64,000 bases of DNA from contig CBDFFQ010000002.1 in assembly GCA_965246835.1 (NCBI GenBank), positions 434,001 to 498,000 on the forward strand. Reading direction: 5' to 3'. A model generated the notes under the pieces. That model ran no database searches. It was given only the letters and a program-made list of their open reading frames with translations, and was not told the DNA's origin. Numbering within the stretch: position 1 is the first letter of the stretch; every line of letters starts with the position of its first letter. Positions 1 through 8,764 of this stretch are shown here, piece after piece. Both the position numbers and the translations under genes were made by a program. Origin of the DNA: JANPPS01 sp965246835. Lineage in GTDB: Bacteria; Pseudomonadota; Alphaproteobacteria; Acetobacterales; Acetobacteraceae.

Positions 1-2
1 AG

Positions 3-530
3 CTCGTGACGCAGAACGACCTCTCGACGTCGGAGGCGCGGTATCTCGAGGTGGTGCGGGGCAAGACCGCTGCCTTGTTCGACGCCGCCTGCCGCGTGGG
101 CGCCGTGGTGTCGGACCGCCCGGCCGCCGAGGAGACGGCGCTGGCCGAGTTCGGCGCCAATCTCGGGATGGCGTTCCAGCTGGTCGATGACGCGCTGGAC
201 TATGCCGCAGATCAGATGACGCTCGGCAAGACGGTCGGCGACGATTTCCGCGAGGGTAAGATCACGCTGCCGGTGCTGGCGGCCTACCACGCCGGGGACG
301 CGGCGGAGCAGGCGTTCTGGGTGCGCACGATCGAGGCGAGCGAGCAGGAGCCGGGGGACCTCGACCGCGCGATGGCCCTGATGGCCGCCCGCGGCGCCAT
401 TGGCGCGACCTTGCGGCACGCCGCGCAGTTCGCCAACGATGCCAAGGCCGCGCTCCGCGTGTTCCCGGACAGCGTTTGGCGGCGCGCGCTGGAGGATGTG
501 GCGGATTATACCGTGAGCCGGGTGACCTGA
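3..530 (+). CDS. Polyprenyl diphosphate synthase, C-terminal part (cut by window edge)
   Basis: This is the C-terminal half of an all-trans polyprenyl (octaprenyl-type) diphosphate synthase, which makes the isoprenoid side chain of ubiquinone. The frame is open to the window edge and about 175 residues remain, against roughly 320-340 for the family, so the first Asp-rich motif lies outside. What remains fits the family: the RYLEVVRGKTAALF segment, and the second Asp-rich motif seen as FQLVDDALDY, followed by the GKTVGDDFREGKITLPV loop. A GTG at position 6 is only the first start-like codon, not the true start. The gene converges on the solute-binding protein that follows. The family is clear; the chain length of the product cannot be read from this. 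Confidence 0.9.
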   Translation, partial: LVTQNDLSTSEARYLEVVRGKTAALFDAACRVGAVVSDRPAAEETALAEFGANLGMAFQLVDDALDYAADQMTLGKTVGDDFREGKITLPVLAAYHAGDAAEQAFWVRTIEASEQEPGDLDRAMALMAARGAIGATLRHAAQFANDAKAALRVFPDSVWRRALEDVADYTVSRVT

Positions 531-562
531 AGGGTCTTTTCGCTGAAGTCCGTTCTTGCCTC

Positions 563-1777
563 TCACACCTTGCGCAGAAGCGGGCACACGGACTCCCCCG
601 CCGGGCGCACGGCGTCCTCTGCCCGCACCTCCCGCACCAACTCCAGGTAGTCCCACGGACCTTTGGACTCCGCGGGCGTCTTGACCCGGGCCAGGAACAT
701 GCCGCGCACCACCCGCCCATCGGCCCGCAGCGATGCGTTGCGGACGAAGATGTTGTCGACCGGTTGCGCCTGCATCTGTGCCATCACCGCGCCCGCCTCC
801 GTGGTCCCGGCCGCCTGCACCGCGCGCAGGTAGTGGAGTGCCACGCCATAGGTGCCCGATTGCAGCATGGTCGGCATCTGGCCCACCGCGGCCAAATAAT
901 TGCGGGACCAGACCCGCGTCTCGGCGTTCATGTCCCAGTAGTCAGCGGTGGCGAACAGCGCGTTCTGCGCCACAGCCAGCCCGGCGCCGTGCACATCCGT
1001 GAGGAACATGCCGAGCGCCGCCATGCGCTGCCCGTCGCGGGCCAGCCCGAACTCCATCGCCTGCTTCAGCGCGTTGGTGCAGTCCTGCCCGGTGTTGCAC
1101 AGCGCGATCACGTCCGCGCCGGACGCCTTGGCTTGCAGCAGCAGGGCGGCAAAGTCGGTGGTGCCCGCCGGGTGCGTGGCGGATCCGACCACACGCCCGC
1201 CACCGGCCTGGATGAACGACGTCGCGTCCGATTGGAGCGACTTGCCGAACGCGTAATCGACGATGATGAAGTAAAAGCTCCGGGCCCCCTGTGCCATGAG
1301 GGCCGTGGTCGTGACCTTGGACGTGGCATAGGTGTCGTAGGTGAACTGCACCGTGCGCGCGTTGCAGCGGGCATTGGTGATATCGCTCGACCCCGGGCCA
1401 GAAAACAACGCCAGGCGGTTCTTCTCCGCAGCCAAGGCGCCCACACCTAGGGCGATGGCCGAGTGCGGGCAGTCGGCCACGGCCTCCACGCCGTCATCGA
1501 ACCAGCGCCGGGCGATGGACACGCCCAGGTCGGGCGTCATCTTGTGATCGCCGACCAGCACCTCGACCTTGTGCCCGGCGACGCTGCCGCCGAGTTCGCG
1601 CACGGCCTGGTTCACGGCATAAACCGAGCCCGGCCCGCCATTGTCCCGTCCCCAGCTCGACATGTCCGTCAGAACGCCGATGCGGATCGGCGTTCCCTGT
1701 GCCCGCACGGTGGCCGGCGCCGCCAGCGGAGCGACGATGGCGAGCTTCACGAAATCCCGGCGGTCCAGTGCGGCCAT
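563..1777 (-). CDS. Branched-chain amino acid/urea-type ABC solute-binding protein
   Basis: A periplasmic type I solute-binding protein of the Leu/Ile/Val or amide/urea class, 404 residues. The start at 1777 is chosen because GGGAGGACT lies just upstream and the protein then opens with a twin-arginine leader (RRDFVK, hydrophobic stretch, TVRAQG); a longer frame to 2023 has no such support. The mature part begins TPIRIGVLTDMSSWG and continues with VEVLVGDHKMTPDLG and QAMEFG-type segments usual in this family. No permease or ATPase gene is adjacent, so it is an orphan here and the substrate cannot be inferred. It is divergent from the FAD dehydrogenase at 1872 across a 94 bp shared promoter region in which I see no clear operator. 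Confidence 0.85.
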   Translation of the reverse strand: MAALDRRDFVKLAIVAPLAAPATVRAQGTPIRIGVLTDMSSWGRDNGGPGSVYAVNQAVRELGGSVAGHKVEVLVGDHKMTPDLGVSIARRWFDDGVEAVADCPHSAIALGVGALAAEKNRLALFSGPGSSDITNARCNARTVQFTYDTYATSKVTTTALMAQGARSFYFIIVDYAFGKSLQSDATSFIQAGGGRVVGSATHPAGTTDFAALLLQAKASGADVIALCNTGQDCTNALKQAMEFGLARDGQRMAALGMFLTDVHGAGLAVAQNALFATADYWDMNAETRVWSRNYLAAVGQMPTMLQSGTYGVALHYLRAVQAAGTTEAGAVMAQMQAQPVDNIFVRNASLRADGRVVRGMFLARVKTPAESKGPWDYLELVREVRAEDAVRPAGESVCPLLRKV

Positions 1778-1871
1778 GGGCAGTCCTCCCGTTCGGCCAG
1801 CCTCGTATTGCGGGCGGGCGCTGCCGAGACCATAAGTTTCAGGTCTTTGTTCAGCAAGCAAAAGAGGCCGC

Positions 1872-3599
1872 ATGGCACTCGTCCCATCGGAACCGACCGA
1901 CCTGACCTGCGACGTATTGGTGGTGGGCTCCGGGGCAGGGGGGCTGTCGGCGGCCGTCACCGCCGCCTCGCTCGGCCTCGATGTAGTCGTGGCCGAAAAG
2001 GAGGCTGTGTTCGGCGGCACCACCGCACGCTCCGGCGGCTGGCTATGGGTGCCATGCAGCCCGGTGGCGCAGCGCGCGGGCGTGATCGACAGCCCGACCG
2101 CGGCGCGAACCTATCTGCAGCACGAAGCCGGCAACCATTTCGACGCCGCCCGGGTGGATGCCTTCCTCGAGCAAGGGCCGGAGATGGTGGCGTTCATGGA
2201 GCGGGAAACGTCCGTCCGCTTCGTGCTCGGCCCGACCTTTGCCGACTACCATCCGGATGCGCCGGGCGGCACGGCGGGCGGGCGGTCCATCTGCGCCGAA
2301 CCCTTCGACGCCCGGTCGCTCGGCGCGGAAAAGCACCGGTTGCGCCCCCCGCTGGCCGAAATCACCTTCCTCGGCATGATGATCGGCACCGGGAAGGAGC
2401 TGGTGCACTTCTTCAACGTCACCCGATCCGTCCGCTCGGCCGCCGTGGTGGCGGGCCTGCTGGCGCGGCATGGCCGGGACCTGCTGGTGCATCGGCGCGC
2501 CATGCGTCTCACCAACGGCAACGCGCTGGTCGGGCGGCTCGCCAAATCCGCCTTCGACCGCGGCGTGCCGATCTGGACGTCCGCACCGGTGACCGAGCTG
2601 GTGCGGGATGGCGCGGCCGTCGTGGGGGCCGTCATCGAGCGGGAGGGCCGGCCGGTCCGCGTCCATGCACGCTGCGGCGTCGTGCTGGCGGCGGGCGGCT
2701 TTCCGCAGGATGTGGCACGGCGCCGGGCCATGTTCCGCCATGCGCCGACGGGCGTGGAGCACTGGTCGCCGGCGCCGCCCGGCAACACCGGGGATGGTCT
2801 GCGCCTAGGCGAACGGGTGGGCGCCGTTGTCGAGGACCGGTATCCCAATGCCGCCGCTTGGGTCCCGGTGTCGCTGGTCCCACGGGCGGACGGGAGCGTC
2901 GGTCCGTTCCCGCATTTCGTGGATCGCTCCAAGCCCGGTGTCATCGCCGTCACCCGCGACGGCACCCGCTTCGTCAACGAGGCCAACTCCTATCACGACT
3001 TTATCCAGGCCATGCTTCGGGCCTGCGAGGGCGAGGCGGAGCCGTGCGCGTGGTTCCTGTGCAGCCACGCCACCCAGCGGCGCTATGGCCTCGGTTTCGC
3101 AAAGCCCTTTCCGGTGCCGCTGAAACCGGTGATCGACAGCGGGTATTTGCTCCGCGGCGCCACGCTGGCGGAGCTGGCCCAGAAGGCCGGGATCGACCCG
3201 GCGGGGCTGGAGCGGACCGTCCGGGACTATAACGGCCCGGCTTCCCGCGGTGAGGACCCGGCATTTCACCGGGGCAGCACCGCCTATAACCGCTCGCTGG
3301 GGGATGCTTCCGTCACGCCCAATCCTTGCGTGGCGCCGATCGGGACCGGGCCCTACTACGCCGTGCGGGTCGTGCCGGGGGACCTCGGCACGTTTGCCGG
3401 GCTGCGCGGCGATGGCCATGCGCGGGTGCTGGATTCCGAGGGCGTGCCGATCCCCGGGCTGTATGCCGCCGGCAACGATTTCGCCAGCATCATGGGCGGC
3501 AACTATCCCGGTGGCGGCATCACCCTGGGCCCGGCCATGACGTTCGGCTACATCGCCGCGCACCACATGGCCAGCCGGCGCGAGCACCATGCCCGATGA
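1872..3599 (+). CDS. FAD-dependent dehydrogenase, fumarate reductase/3-ketosteroid dehydrogenase-like
   Basis: A 575-residue flavoprotein of the FAD_binding_2 class. The dinucleotide-binding GSGAGG is at residues 19-24, followed by the EKEAVFGGTTARSGG region that binds FAD. The C-terminal FAD signature GLYAAGNDFASIMGGNYPGG is typical of ketosteroid dehydrogenase and fumarate reductase relatives. AAGAGG precedes the ATG with 6 bases spacing. Its stop overlaps the start of the downstream SDR by 4 bp (ATGA), so the two are translationally coupled and probably act on the same small molecule. The substrate is unknown; steroid dehydrogenation and an unrelated enoate reduction are both possible. Confidence 0.88.
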   Translation: MALVPSEPTDLTCDVLVVGSGAGGLSAAVTAASLGLDVVVAEKEAVFGGTTARSGGWLWVPCSPVAQRAGVIDSPTAARTYLQHEAGNHFDAARVDAFLEQGPEMVAFMERETSVRFVLGPTFADYHPDAPGGTAGGRSICAEPFDARSLGAEKHRLRPPLAEITFLGMMIGTGKELVHFFNVTRSVRSAAVVAGLLARHGRDLLVHRRAMRLTNGNALVGRLAKSAFDRGVPIWTSAPVTELVRDGAAVVGAVIEREGRPVRVHARCGVVLAAGGFPQDVARRRAMFRHAPTGVEHWSPAPPGNTGDGLRLGERVGAVVEDRYPNAAAWVPVSLVPRADGSVGPFPHFVDRSKPGVIAVTRDGTRFVNEANSYHDFIQAMLRACEGEAEPCAWFLCSHATQRRYGLGFAKPFPVPLKPVIDSGYLLRGATLAELAQKAGIDPAGLERTVRDYNGPASRGEDPAFHRGSTAYNRSLGDASVTPNPCVAPIGTGPYYAVRVVPGDLGTFAGLRGDGHARVLDSEGVPIPGLYAAGNDFASIMGGNYPGGGITLGPAMTFGYIAAHHMASRREHHAR

Positions 3600-4348
3600 C
3601 ACTCCTGGAGGGCCGGCTGGCGCTGGTGACGGGGGCGGGGCGGGGCAATGGCGCGGCCATTGCGGTGGGCTTGGCAAAGGCCGGGGCACTCGTTGTCGCG
3701 ACGGACATCGATGGTGCGGCGGCCAAAACCACAAGCGACGCCATTGCCGCGCAAGGTGGCACCGCGTGGTCCTTCGCGCTCGATCAAACGGACGCCCAGG
3801 CCTGCAGCACGGTCGCGGCCCGCGTCGCTGCCGAATGCGGCGAGGTGTCCATCCTGGTGAACAACGCTGGCATCCTGTTGCGCGGACGGCTGACGGAGCC
3901 GGAGGCCGCGGCGCGCTGGGCCCGCACGCTGGATGTGAACGTGCAGGGGCCGTTCAACGTGACGATGGCGCTGCTGCCCGCGTTGCGCCGGACCCGCGGC
4001 GCCATCATCAACGTGGCGTCCATCCAGTCCTTCATCGCACCGGCGGGGTCGGCGGCGTATTCCGTGTCTAAGGGCGCCCTGGCGCAGTTCACGCGGGCGC
4101 TGGCGGCCGAGTTGGCGGAGGATGGCGTGCGGGTGAATGCGGTGGCGCCCGGGATCATCGACACGCCCATGAGTGCGGCCACCCGGGCCGATCCGGAACG
4201 TTTGGCGCGGTTCCTGGCCCATGTGCCCATGCGCCGCGTGGGGCAGGCAACCGAGCTTGCGGGGCCCGTGGTGTTCCTGGCGTCGGACGCTGCCAGCTAC
4301 GTGACGGGGGCGATCCTGCCGGTGGATGGCGGCTATCTCACGGTGTGA
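3596..4348 (+). CDS. SDR-family oxidoreductase
   Basis: A classical short-chain dehydrogenase/reductase of 250 residues. The cofactor motif TGAGRGNG is at residues 12-19, NNAG at 89-92, and the catalytic Ser142, Tyr155 and Lys159 are all present (ASIQSF and AAYSVSKG). The C-terminal VTGAILPVDGGY is also standard. The ATG at 3596 lies inside the ATGA that ends the preceding FAD dehydrogenase, so it should be translated by coupling; the longer upstream frame to 3326 is antisense noise within that gene. Acidic residues after beta strand 2 (TDIDG) suggest NAD(H) preference. The substrate is unknown. Confidence 0.9.
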   Translation: MTLLEGRLALVTGAGRGNGAAIAVGLAKAGALVVATDIDGAAAKTTSDAIAAQGGTAWSFALDQTDAQACSTVAARVAAECGEVSILVNNAGILLRGRLTEPEAAARWARTLDVNVQGPFNVTMALLPALRRTRGAIINVASIQSFIAPAGSAAYSVSKGALAQFTRALAAELAEDGVRVNAVAPGIIDTPMSAATRADPERLARFLAHVPMRRVGQATELAGPVVFLASDAASYVTGAILPVDGGYLTV

Positions 4349-4409
4349 TCCCGCGCGTGCGGCACCCGTGGAGCCACATGCCAGGCCGCAACCAACGCCC
4401 CTTCACCAA

Positions 4410-5792
4410 TCAGCTGGCCCGAACCTCCCTCGTTAGGTCCTGCAGGCCAGCCTCGACGCGGTCCAACATCGTCATGATCTCGGCTTCGGTCATGATCAAA
4501 GGCGGGCTGAAGGCCAGCGTGTCGTTGGGCAAACCGCGCGCGATCACCCCGTGCGCCTCGCAGAGCTTGACCAGGCGCGGGCCCATCTTGAGAGCCGGGT
4601 CGAAATTGGCATGGGTCTCGCGATCTGCCACCAGTTCCATGGCCGCGATCATGCCGACGCCCCTGACCTCGCCCACCAGCTCATGTCCGGCGAACCGGCG
4701 CCGCAGCTCGGCCTGCAAGACCGGGCCGACCTGGCGCACGTGCTCCACGATCTCGATCTCGTCATAGATCTTCAACGCCTCGATCGCGACGGCGGCCGGC
4801 ACCGGGTGCCCGGAGTAGGTGTAGCCGTGGCCGAACGTGCCGATCTCATGGCTGCGGGACGCCAGGGCCTGGAACACCTTATCGTTCACCATCGTGGCCG
4901 AGATCGGCAGGAACGCCGCCGACAGCGCTTTGGCGCAGGTGATGATGTCGGGCTCCATGCCGAAATGCTGCGAACCCCAATATGTGCCGAGCCGGCCGAA
5001 GCCGCAGATGACCTCGTCGGCCACGAACAGCACGTCGTGCTTTCGCAAGACGGCCTGGATCTTTTCGAAGTAGGTGCGCGGCGGCACGATCACGCCGCCG
5101 GCGCCCATGATGGGCTCGGCAAAGAACGCCGCCACGGTGTCGGGTCCCTCGGCCACGATCAAGGCGTCCAGCGCTTCTGCGCACCGCGTGGCAAACGCCT
5201 CCTCGGATTCGCCGACGTGCGCGCCGTGGTAGTGATGCGGCGTCATGGTGTGAACGAAACCCGGGAGTGGCAGGTCGAAGCTGCGATGGTTGTTGGGCAG
5301 CCCCGTGAGCGACGCCGCCGCCAAGGTAACGCCGTGGTAGCCCTTGAGGCGGCCGATGATCTTCTTCTTGGCCGGCCGATCCAGGGCGTTGTTGTAATAC
5401 CAGGCCATCTTGATCGCGGTGTCGTTCGCTTCCGACCCTGAATTTGCGAAGATCACCTTGCTCATGGGCACCGGCGCCCGGGCCAGCAGCATTTCGCTCA
5501 AGTCGATTAGCGGATCGTGCGATTTGCCGGTGAACGCGTGATAGAACGGCAGCCTCATCATCTGGTCATAGGCCGCGCGGGCCAGGCGCTCATTGCTGAA
5601 ACCAAGATTGGCGCACCAGAGGCCCGCCACGCTCTCGATATAGTCGCGCCCGGTATCGTCCCAAACGCGCACGCCATCCCCCCGCGAAATGATCATCGGG
5701 CCGGATTGCTGGTGGTTCACCAGGTCCGTGTAGGGATGGAGGGCGTGCGCGATGTCACGGGCGGCGGCGGAGTTCGGACGGATCTGGTTCAT
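4410..5792 (-). CDS. Class III PLP-dependent aminotransferase
   Basis: A 460-residue class III (omega) aminotransferase. The PLP Schiff-base lysine is Lys288 in ITCAKALSAAFLPIS, the pyridine-nitrogen Asp259 is in FVADEVICGFGRLG, and NSGSEANDTAIKMA binds the phosphate. The length and the N-terminal DYIESVAGLWC segment match the omega-transaminase/putrescine-pyruvate group rather than acetylornithine transaminase. It lies 41 bp downstream of pyrE on the same strand and could be co-transcribed, although no metabolic link is obvious. It converges on the SDR gene with a 61 bp gap. The amino donor cannot be named. Confidence 0.88.
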   Translation of the reverse strand: MNQIRPNSAAARDIAHALHPYTDLVNHQQSGPMIISRGDGVRVWDDTGRDYIESVAGLWCANLGFSNERLARAAYDQMMRLPFYHAFTGKSHDPLIDLSEMLLARAPVPMSKVIFANSGSEANDTAIKMAWYYNNALDRPAKKKIIGRLKGYHGVTLAAASLTGLPNNHRSFDLPLPGFVHTMTPHHYHGAHVGESEEAFATRCAEALDALIVAEGPDTVAAFFAEPIMGAGGVIVPPRTYFEKIQAVLRKHDVLFVADEVICGFGRLGTYWGSQHFGMEPDIITCAKALSAAFLPISATMVNDKVFQALASRSHEIGTFGHGYTYSGHPVPAAVAIEALKIYDEIEIVEHVRQVGPVLQAELRRRFAGHELVGEVRGVGMIAAMELVADRETHANFDPALKMGPRLVKLCEAHGVIARGLPNDTLAFSPPLIMTEAEIMTMLDRVEAGLQDLTREVRAS

Positions 5793-5833
5793 GGGCCGAG
5801 CCTAGCCCCAAGCCTGGGTGCGCAGGAACAACT

Positions 5834-6559
5834 TTACAGCAGCGCCGCCTTCCGCTCCGCCGCCTCCTCCGCGGACGCCACGCCGCCATGCGATTTCGAC
5901 CATGCCACCGGGTTCTCGAGGAACCGCCGCACCTCGGCCAAGGCGGGCTCGGCGAAATAGGGCCGCTCCTTGCACGCTTCCAGCACGTCCCACCAGGTGC
6001 AGAGATGGTGCAGGGTTACGTCCATCGCGGTCAGCTTCTCGAAGCTGCCGGGGAAGACGCCGTAATAAAACACGACGAAGGTGTGGTTCACGATGGCGCC
6101 GGCGTCCCGCAGCGCCTGCGCGAACTGGATCTTCGACGCGCCATCGGTGGTGAGATCTTCGACCAGCAGGGTCCGCAGACCTTCCGGCACGTCCCCTTCG
6201 ATCAACGCGTTGCGGCCGAAGCCCTTGGGCTTTTTCCTGACATAGGCCATCGGCGTCATCATGCGGTCCGCGATCCAGGCCGCGAACGGGATGCCGGCCG
6301 TCTCGCCGCCCGCCACGGCCTCGATCGACTCATAGCCGATGTGCCGGCCGATCTTCTCGGCGGCCAGTTCGCAGATCTTGGCGCGCGCCCTCGGGAAATA
6401 GATGATCTTGCGGCAGTCGATATAGACCGGGGATTTCCAGCCGGAGGTGAAGGTATAGGGCTCCTCCGGACGGAAATTGACCGCCTTGATCTCCAGCAGG
6501 ATCCGCGCGGTGGTGAGCGCCGCGTCGCGGTCCCAATCGGTCATGTGTTGCGCGGCCAT
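5834..6559 (-). CDS. pyrE: Orotate phosphoribosyltransferase
   Basis: This enzyme joins orotate and PRPP to make OMP in de novo pyrimidine synthesis. The protein is 241 residues, with the PRPP-binding motif TLLVEDLTTDGASK, the flexible-loop region YVRKKPKGFGRNALIEG and the N-terminal FTSGWKSPVYIDCR. The ATG at 6559 is preferred because AAAGGGA sits 6-7 bases before it; a TTG at 6577 in the same frame lacks a ribosome binding site. The C-terminal extension after the core (FAEPALAEVRRFLENP) makes it longer than the approx. 210-residue enterobacterial enzyme, as in other alphaproteobacteria. It is divergent from the tartrate dehydrogenase gene at 6634. Confidence 0.93.
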   Translation of the reverse strand: MAAQHMTDWDRDAALTTARILLEIKAVNFRPEEPYTFTSGWKSPVYIDCRKIIYFPRARAKICELAAEKIGRHIGYESIEAVAGGETAGIPFAAWIADRMMTPMAYVRKKPKGFGRNALIEGDVPEGLRTLLVEDLTTDGASKIQFAQALRDAGAIVNHTFVVFYYGVFPGSFEKLTAMDVTLHHLCTWWDVLEACKERPYFAEPALAEVRRFLENPVAWSKSHGGVASAEEAAERKAALL

Positions 6560-6633
6560 TTCGAGTCCCTTTGACAAGACGCTTCCTAGACCGCACCGGA
6601 CCCCGCGTCCATAATCGCTGGCGGAGGGCCCCC

Positions 6634-7701
6634 ATGGACAGACACTACAAGATTGCCGCCATCCCGGGCGACGGGATCGGCAAGGAAACCGTGCCGGAGG
6701 GGCTTCGCGTGCTGCATTCGGCCGCCACCCGGTTCGGCTTCACGCTGGAGGTTCAGGATTACGACTGGTCCTGCGACCGGTATCAGCGCACCGGTGCCAT
6801 GATGCCCGAAGACGGGCTGGACCAGCTCCGCATCCACGACTCCATCTTCCTCGGCGCCGTCGGCTGGCCCGGCGTGCCGGACCATGTGTCGCTCTGGGGC
6901 CTGCTGATCCCGATCCGCCGCGGCTTCGACCAGTATGCCAGCGTCCGCCCGTGCCGGCTCATGCCCGGCTCCCGCACGCCGCTCGCGAACCGCACGGAAA
7001 AGGACATCGATTTCTACGTGGTCCGCGAGAATACCGAGGGCGAGTATTCCAGCGTGGGCGGCCGGCTGTTCGAGGGCACGGACCGTGAGTTCGTGACGCA
7101 AAGCACGGTTCTCACGCGGATCGGCACCGATCGCATCCTGAAATACGCCTTCGAGCTCGCGATGACCCGGCCGCGCCGCAAGGTCACGTCAGCCACCAAA
7201 TCCAACGGCATCACGATCACCATGCCCTATTGGGATGAGCGGTTCGCGGCCATGGCGGCGCAGTATTCCGAGGTCACGACCGACCAGTTCCACATCGACA
7301 TCCTGTGCGCCCAGTTCGTGCAGAACCCGCAATGGTTCGACGTCGTGGTCGGCAGCAATCTGTTCGGGGACATCCTCAGCGACCTCGGCCCCGCCGTTGC
7401 CGGCAGCATCGGCATCGCGCCCAGCGCCAACATCAATCCGGAGCGCATGCACCCCTCGATGTTCGAGCCCGTGCATGGCTCGGCGCCCGACATCGCCGGA
7501 AAAGGCGTGTGCAACCCGATCGGTCAGGTCTGGTCCGGCGCCATGATGCTGGAGCATCTGGGCGAGGCCGAGGCGGCGCAGGCGATCGTGGCGGCGATCG
7601 AGACGCTGTTGCAGGATGGCGGGCCCCGCACCCGGGACATGGGCGGGCAGGCCGGCACGGCCGAGGTGGGACGGGCCCTAGCGGAGATCGTGGCCGGGTG
7701 A
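6634..7701 (+). CDS. Tartrate dehydrogenase / isopropylmalate-isocitrate dehydrogenase family
   Basis: A 355-residue NAD-dependent beta-decarboxylating dehydrogenase. The N-terminal IPGDGIGKETVPEG, the central VVRENTEGEYSSVGGR and the metal-binding LFGDILSDLGP identify the family. The ENTEGEYS loop and the length match tartrate dehydrogenase/D-malate dehydrogenase better than LeuB or Icd. GGAGGG lies 8 bases before the ATG, so the frame's earlier start at 6571 is rejected. The stop is followed by a short gap and then a small hypothetical gene. D-malate, tartrate and 3-isopropylmalate remain possible substrates. Confidence 0.88.
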   Translation: MDRHYKIAAIPGDGIGKETVPEGLRVLHSAATRFGFTLEVQDYDWSCDRYQRTGAMMPEDGLDQLRIHDSIFLGAVGWPGVPDHVSLWGLLIPIRRGFDQYASVRPCRLMPGSRTPLANRTEKDIDFYVVRENTEGEYSSVGGRLFEGTDREFVTQSTVLTRIGTDRILKYAFELAMTRPRRKVTSATKSNGITITMPYWDERFAAMAAQYSEVTTDQFHIDILCAQFVQNPQWFDVVVGSNLFGDILSDLGPAVAGSIGIAPSANINPERMHPSMFEPVHGSAPDIAGKGVCNPIGQVWSGAMMLEHLGEAEAAQAIVAAIETLLQDGGPRTRDMGGQAGTAEVGRALAEIVAG

Positions 7702-7760
7702 CGCGCTTGCACGGCGCCGGGCCGGGCCTTACATGAACGGCCTGACCGGGAGGGGACGCC

Positions 7761-7997
7761 GTGGGCCGTGACAGCATCATTGCCCGCCGCTGTGAACGTG
7801 CGGTGGTGACGGCGTATCGGGAGCTCAGGGGGCACGGCAACGCCGATCTCGATGCCTTCCGGGCGTGCACGACTCTGTATCGCATTCACCATCCCGAGAG
7901 CTCGCTGAACGAAGCCCGGCGGCTCGTGGCGGAATGGATCGACCATCACGTGGTGCAGGCCGCCAGCGGGCCGACGCCCGGATGCGAGTGCGACTGA
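7761..7997 (+). CDS. Small hypothetical protein
   Basis: A 78-residue soluble protein that I do not recognise. It starts with GTG at 7761, preceded by GGGAGGGG at ideal spacing, which is the main reason to accept it. It is rich in charged residues, probably helical (RRCERAVVTAYRELRG, LNEARRLVAEWIDHHV), and ends in a Cys pair (GCECD). It lies 59 bp downstream of the tartrate dehydrogenase gene on the same strand, so it may be co-transcribed, and it converges on the racemase gene with only 4 bp between the stops. No function is proposed. Confidence 0.6.
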   Translation: MGRDSIIARRCERAVVTAYRELRGHGNADLDAFRACTTLYRIHHPESSLNEARRLVAEWIDHHVVQAASGPTPGCECD

Positions 7998-8001
7998 CGG
8001 T

Positions 8002-8721
8002 TTAGCCGGCCCGCGCCCAGGCGATCGAGGCCCGGGCCAGCGCGTCGATCGTGTCGATCAGCGGGAATCCGGCTGTGGTCAGGGCCAGCGGGATCTCCGT
8101 GCACCCCAACACCACAGCGGCCGCGCCTCGTTGATACAGCCGCTCTGCCATCGTGGCCAGGAGTGGCGTGGCAGTGGCGATCTGGTTGGCCTTAACCGCT
8201 GCGATGGCCGGGGTCACGAGCTCGGCCATTTCGGCTGCGCCGGGCGTGAGGCAGACCCAGCCCAGAGACTGCAACCGGTCCTGATACAGCCGCATCTCCA
8301 GCGTGGCGGCCGTGCCCATCAGGCCGACGGGGCCGTGTGGGATGCCTTGGCGCACCAGCTCGGCGACCGTGGCGTCGATGATGTCCAGGATGGGGAGCCG
8401 CGTTGCCGCGCGCATGCCGCCGATCCAGCCATGCGCGGTATTGCACGGCATGGCGATGGCGCCGCATCCCGCAGCCTCGAGCCCGGTAACGCCGCGGAGC
8501 AAAGCCGGCAGTGGGTCCGGTCCCGTGCCTGCCCGCGCCGCCACCCTGTCCGGCACGCGGGGGTCGGACCACAGCACGGCGGGAATGTGGTCCTGATCGC
8601 GGGTTGCGGGGGTCAACAAAGTGAGGCGTGCCATGAAGTGGGCGCTGGCGAGCGGACCCATGCCGCCCAGCACGCCCAATATCCGATCGGAGGGGATGCG
8701 GTCTGTCATGGGCGGCAGCAT
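8002..8721 (-). CDS. Aspartate/glutamate racemase family protein
   Basis: A 239-residue cofactor-independent amino acid racemase. Both catalytic cysteines are present: Cys93 in AMPCNTAH and Cys207 in VLGCTEIPL, and the N terminus carries the hallmark ILGVLGGMGPLAS. The start at 8721 has AAGGGA four bases upstream; an in-frame ATG at 8709 would remove only four residues and cannot be excluded. The upstream part of the longer frame overlaps the divergent glycerophosphodiesterase gene and is not used. Aspartate racemase is the likeliest activity, with hydantoin or other amino acid racemases as alternatives. Confidence 0.88.
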   Translation of the reverse strand: MLPPMTDRIPSDRILGVLGGMGPLASAHFMARLTLLTPATRDQDHIPAVLWSDPRVPDRVAARAGTGPDPLPALLRGVTGLEAAGCGAIAMPCNTAHGWIGGMRAATRLPILDIIDATVAELVRQGIPHGPVGLMGTAATLEMRLYQDRLQSLGWVCLTPGAAEMAELVTPAIAAVKANQIATATPLLATMAERLYQRGAAAVVLGCTEIPLALTTAGFPLIDTIDALARASIAWARAG

Positions 8722-8764
8722 GCCATCCCTTGACCCCCGCGCAAACGGACGGCACGCAGGGTTC

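Noticed and set aside
476..1450. Long plus-strand frame opposite the solute-binding protein
   Set aside because: Arg/His/Pro-rich translation with no family pattern; it is antisense to a well supported gene.
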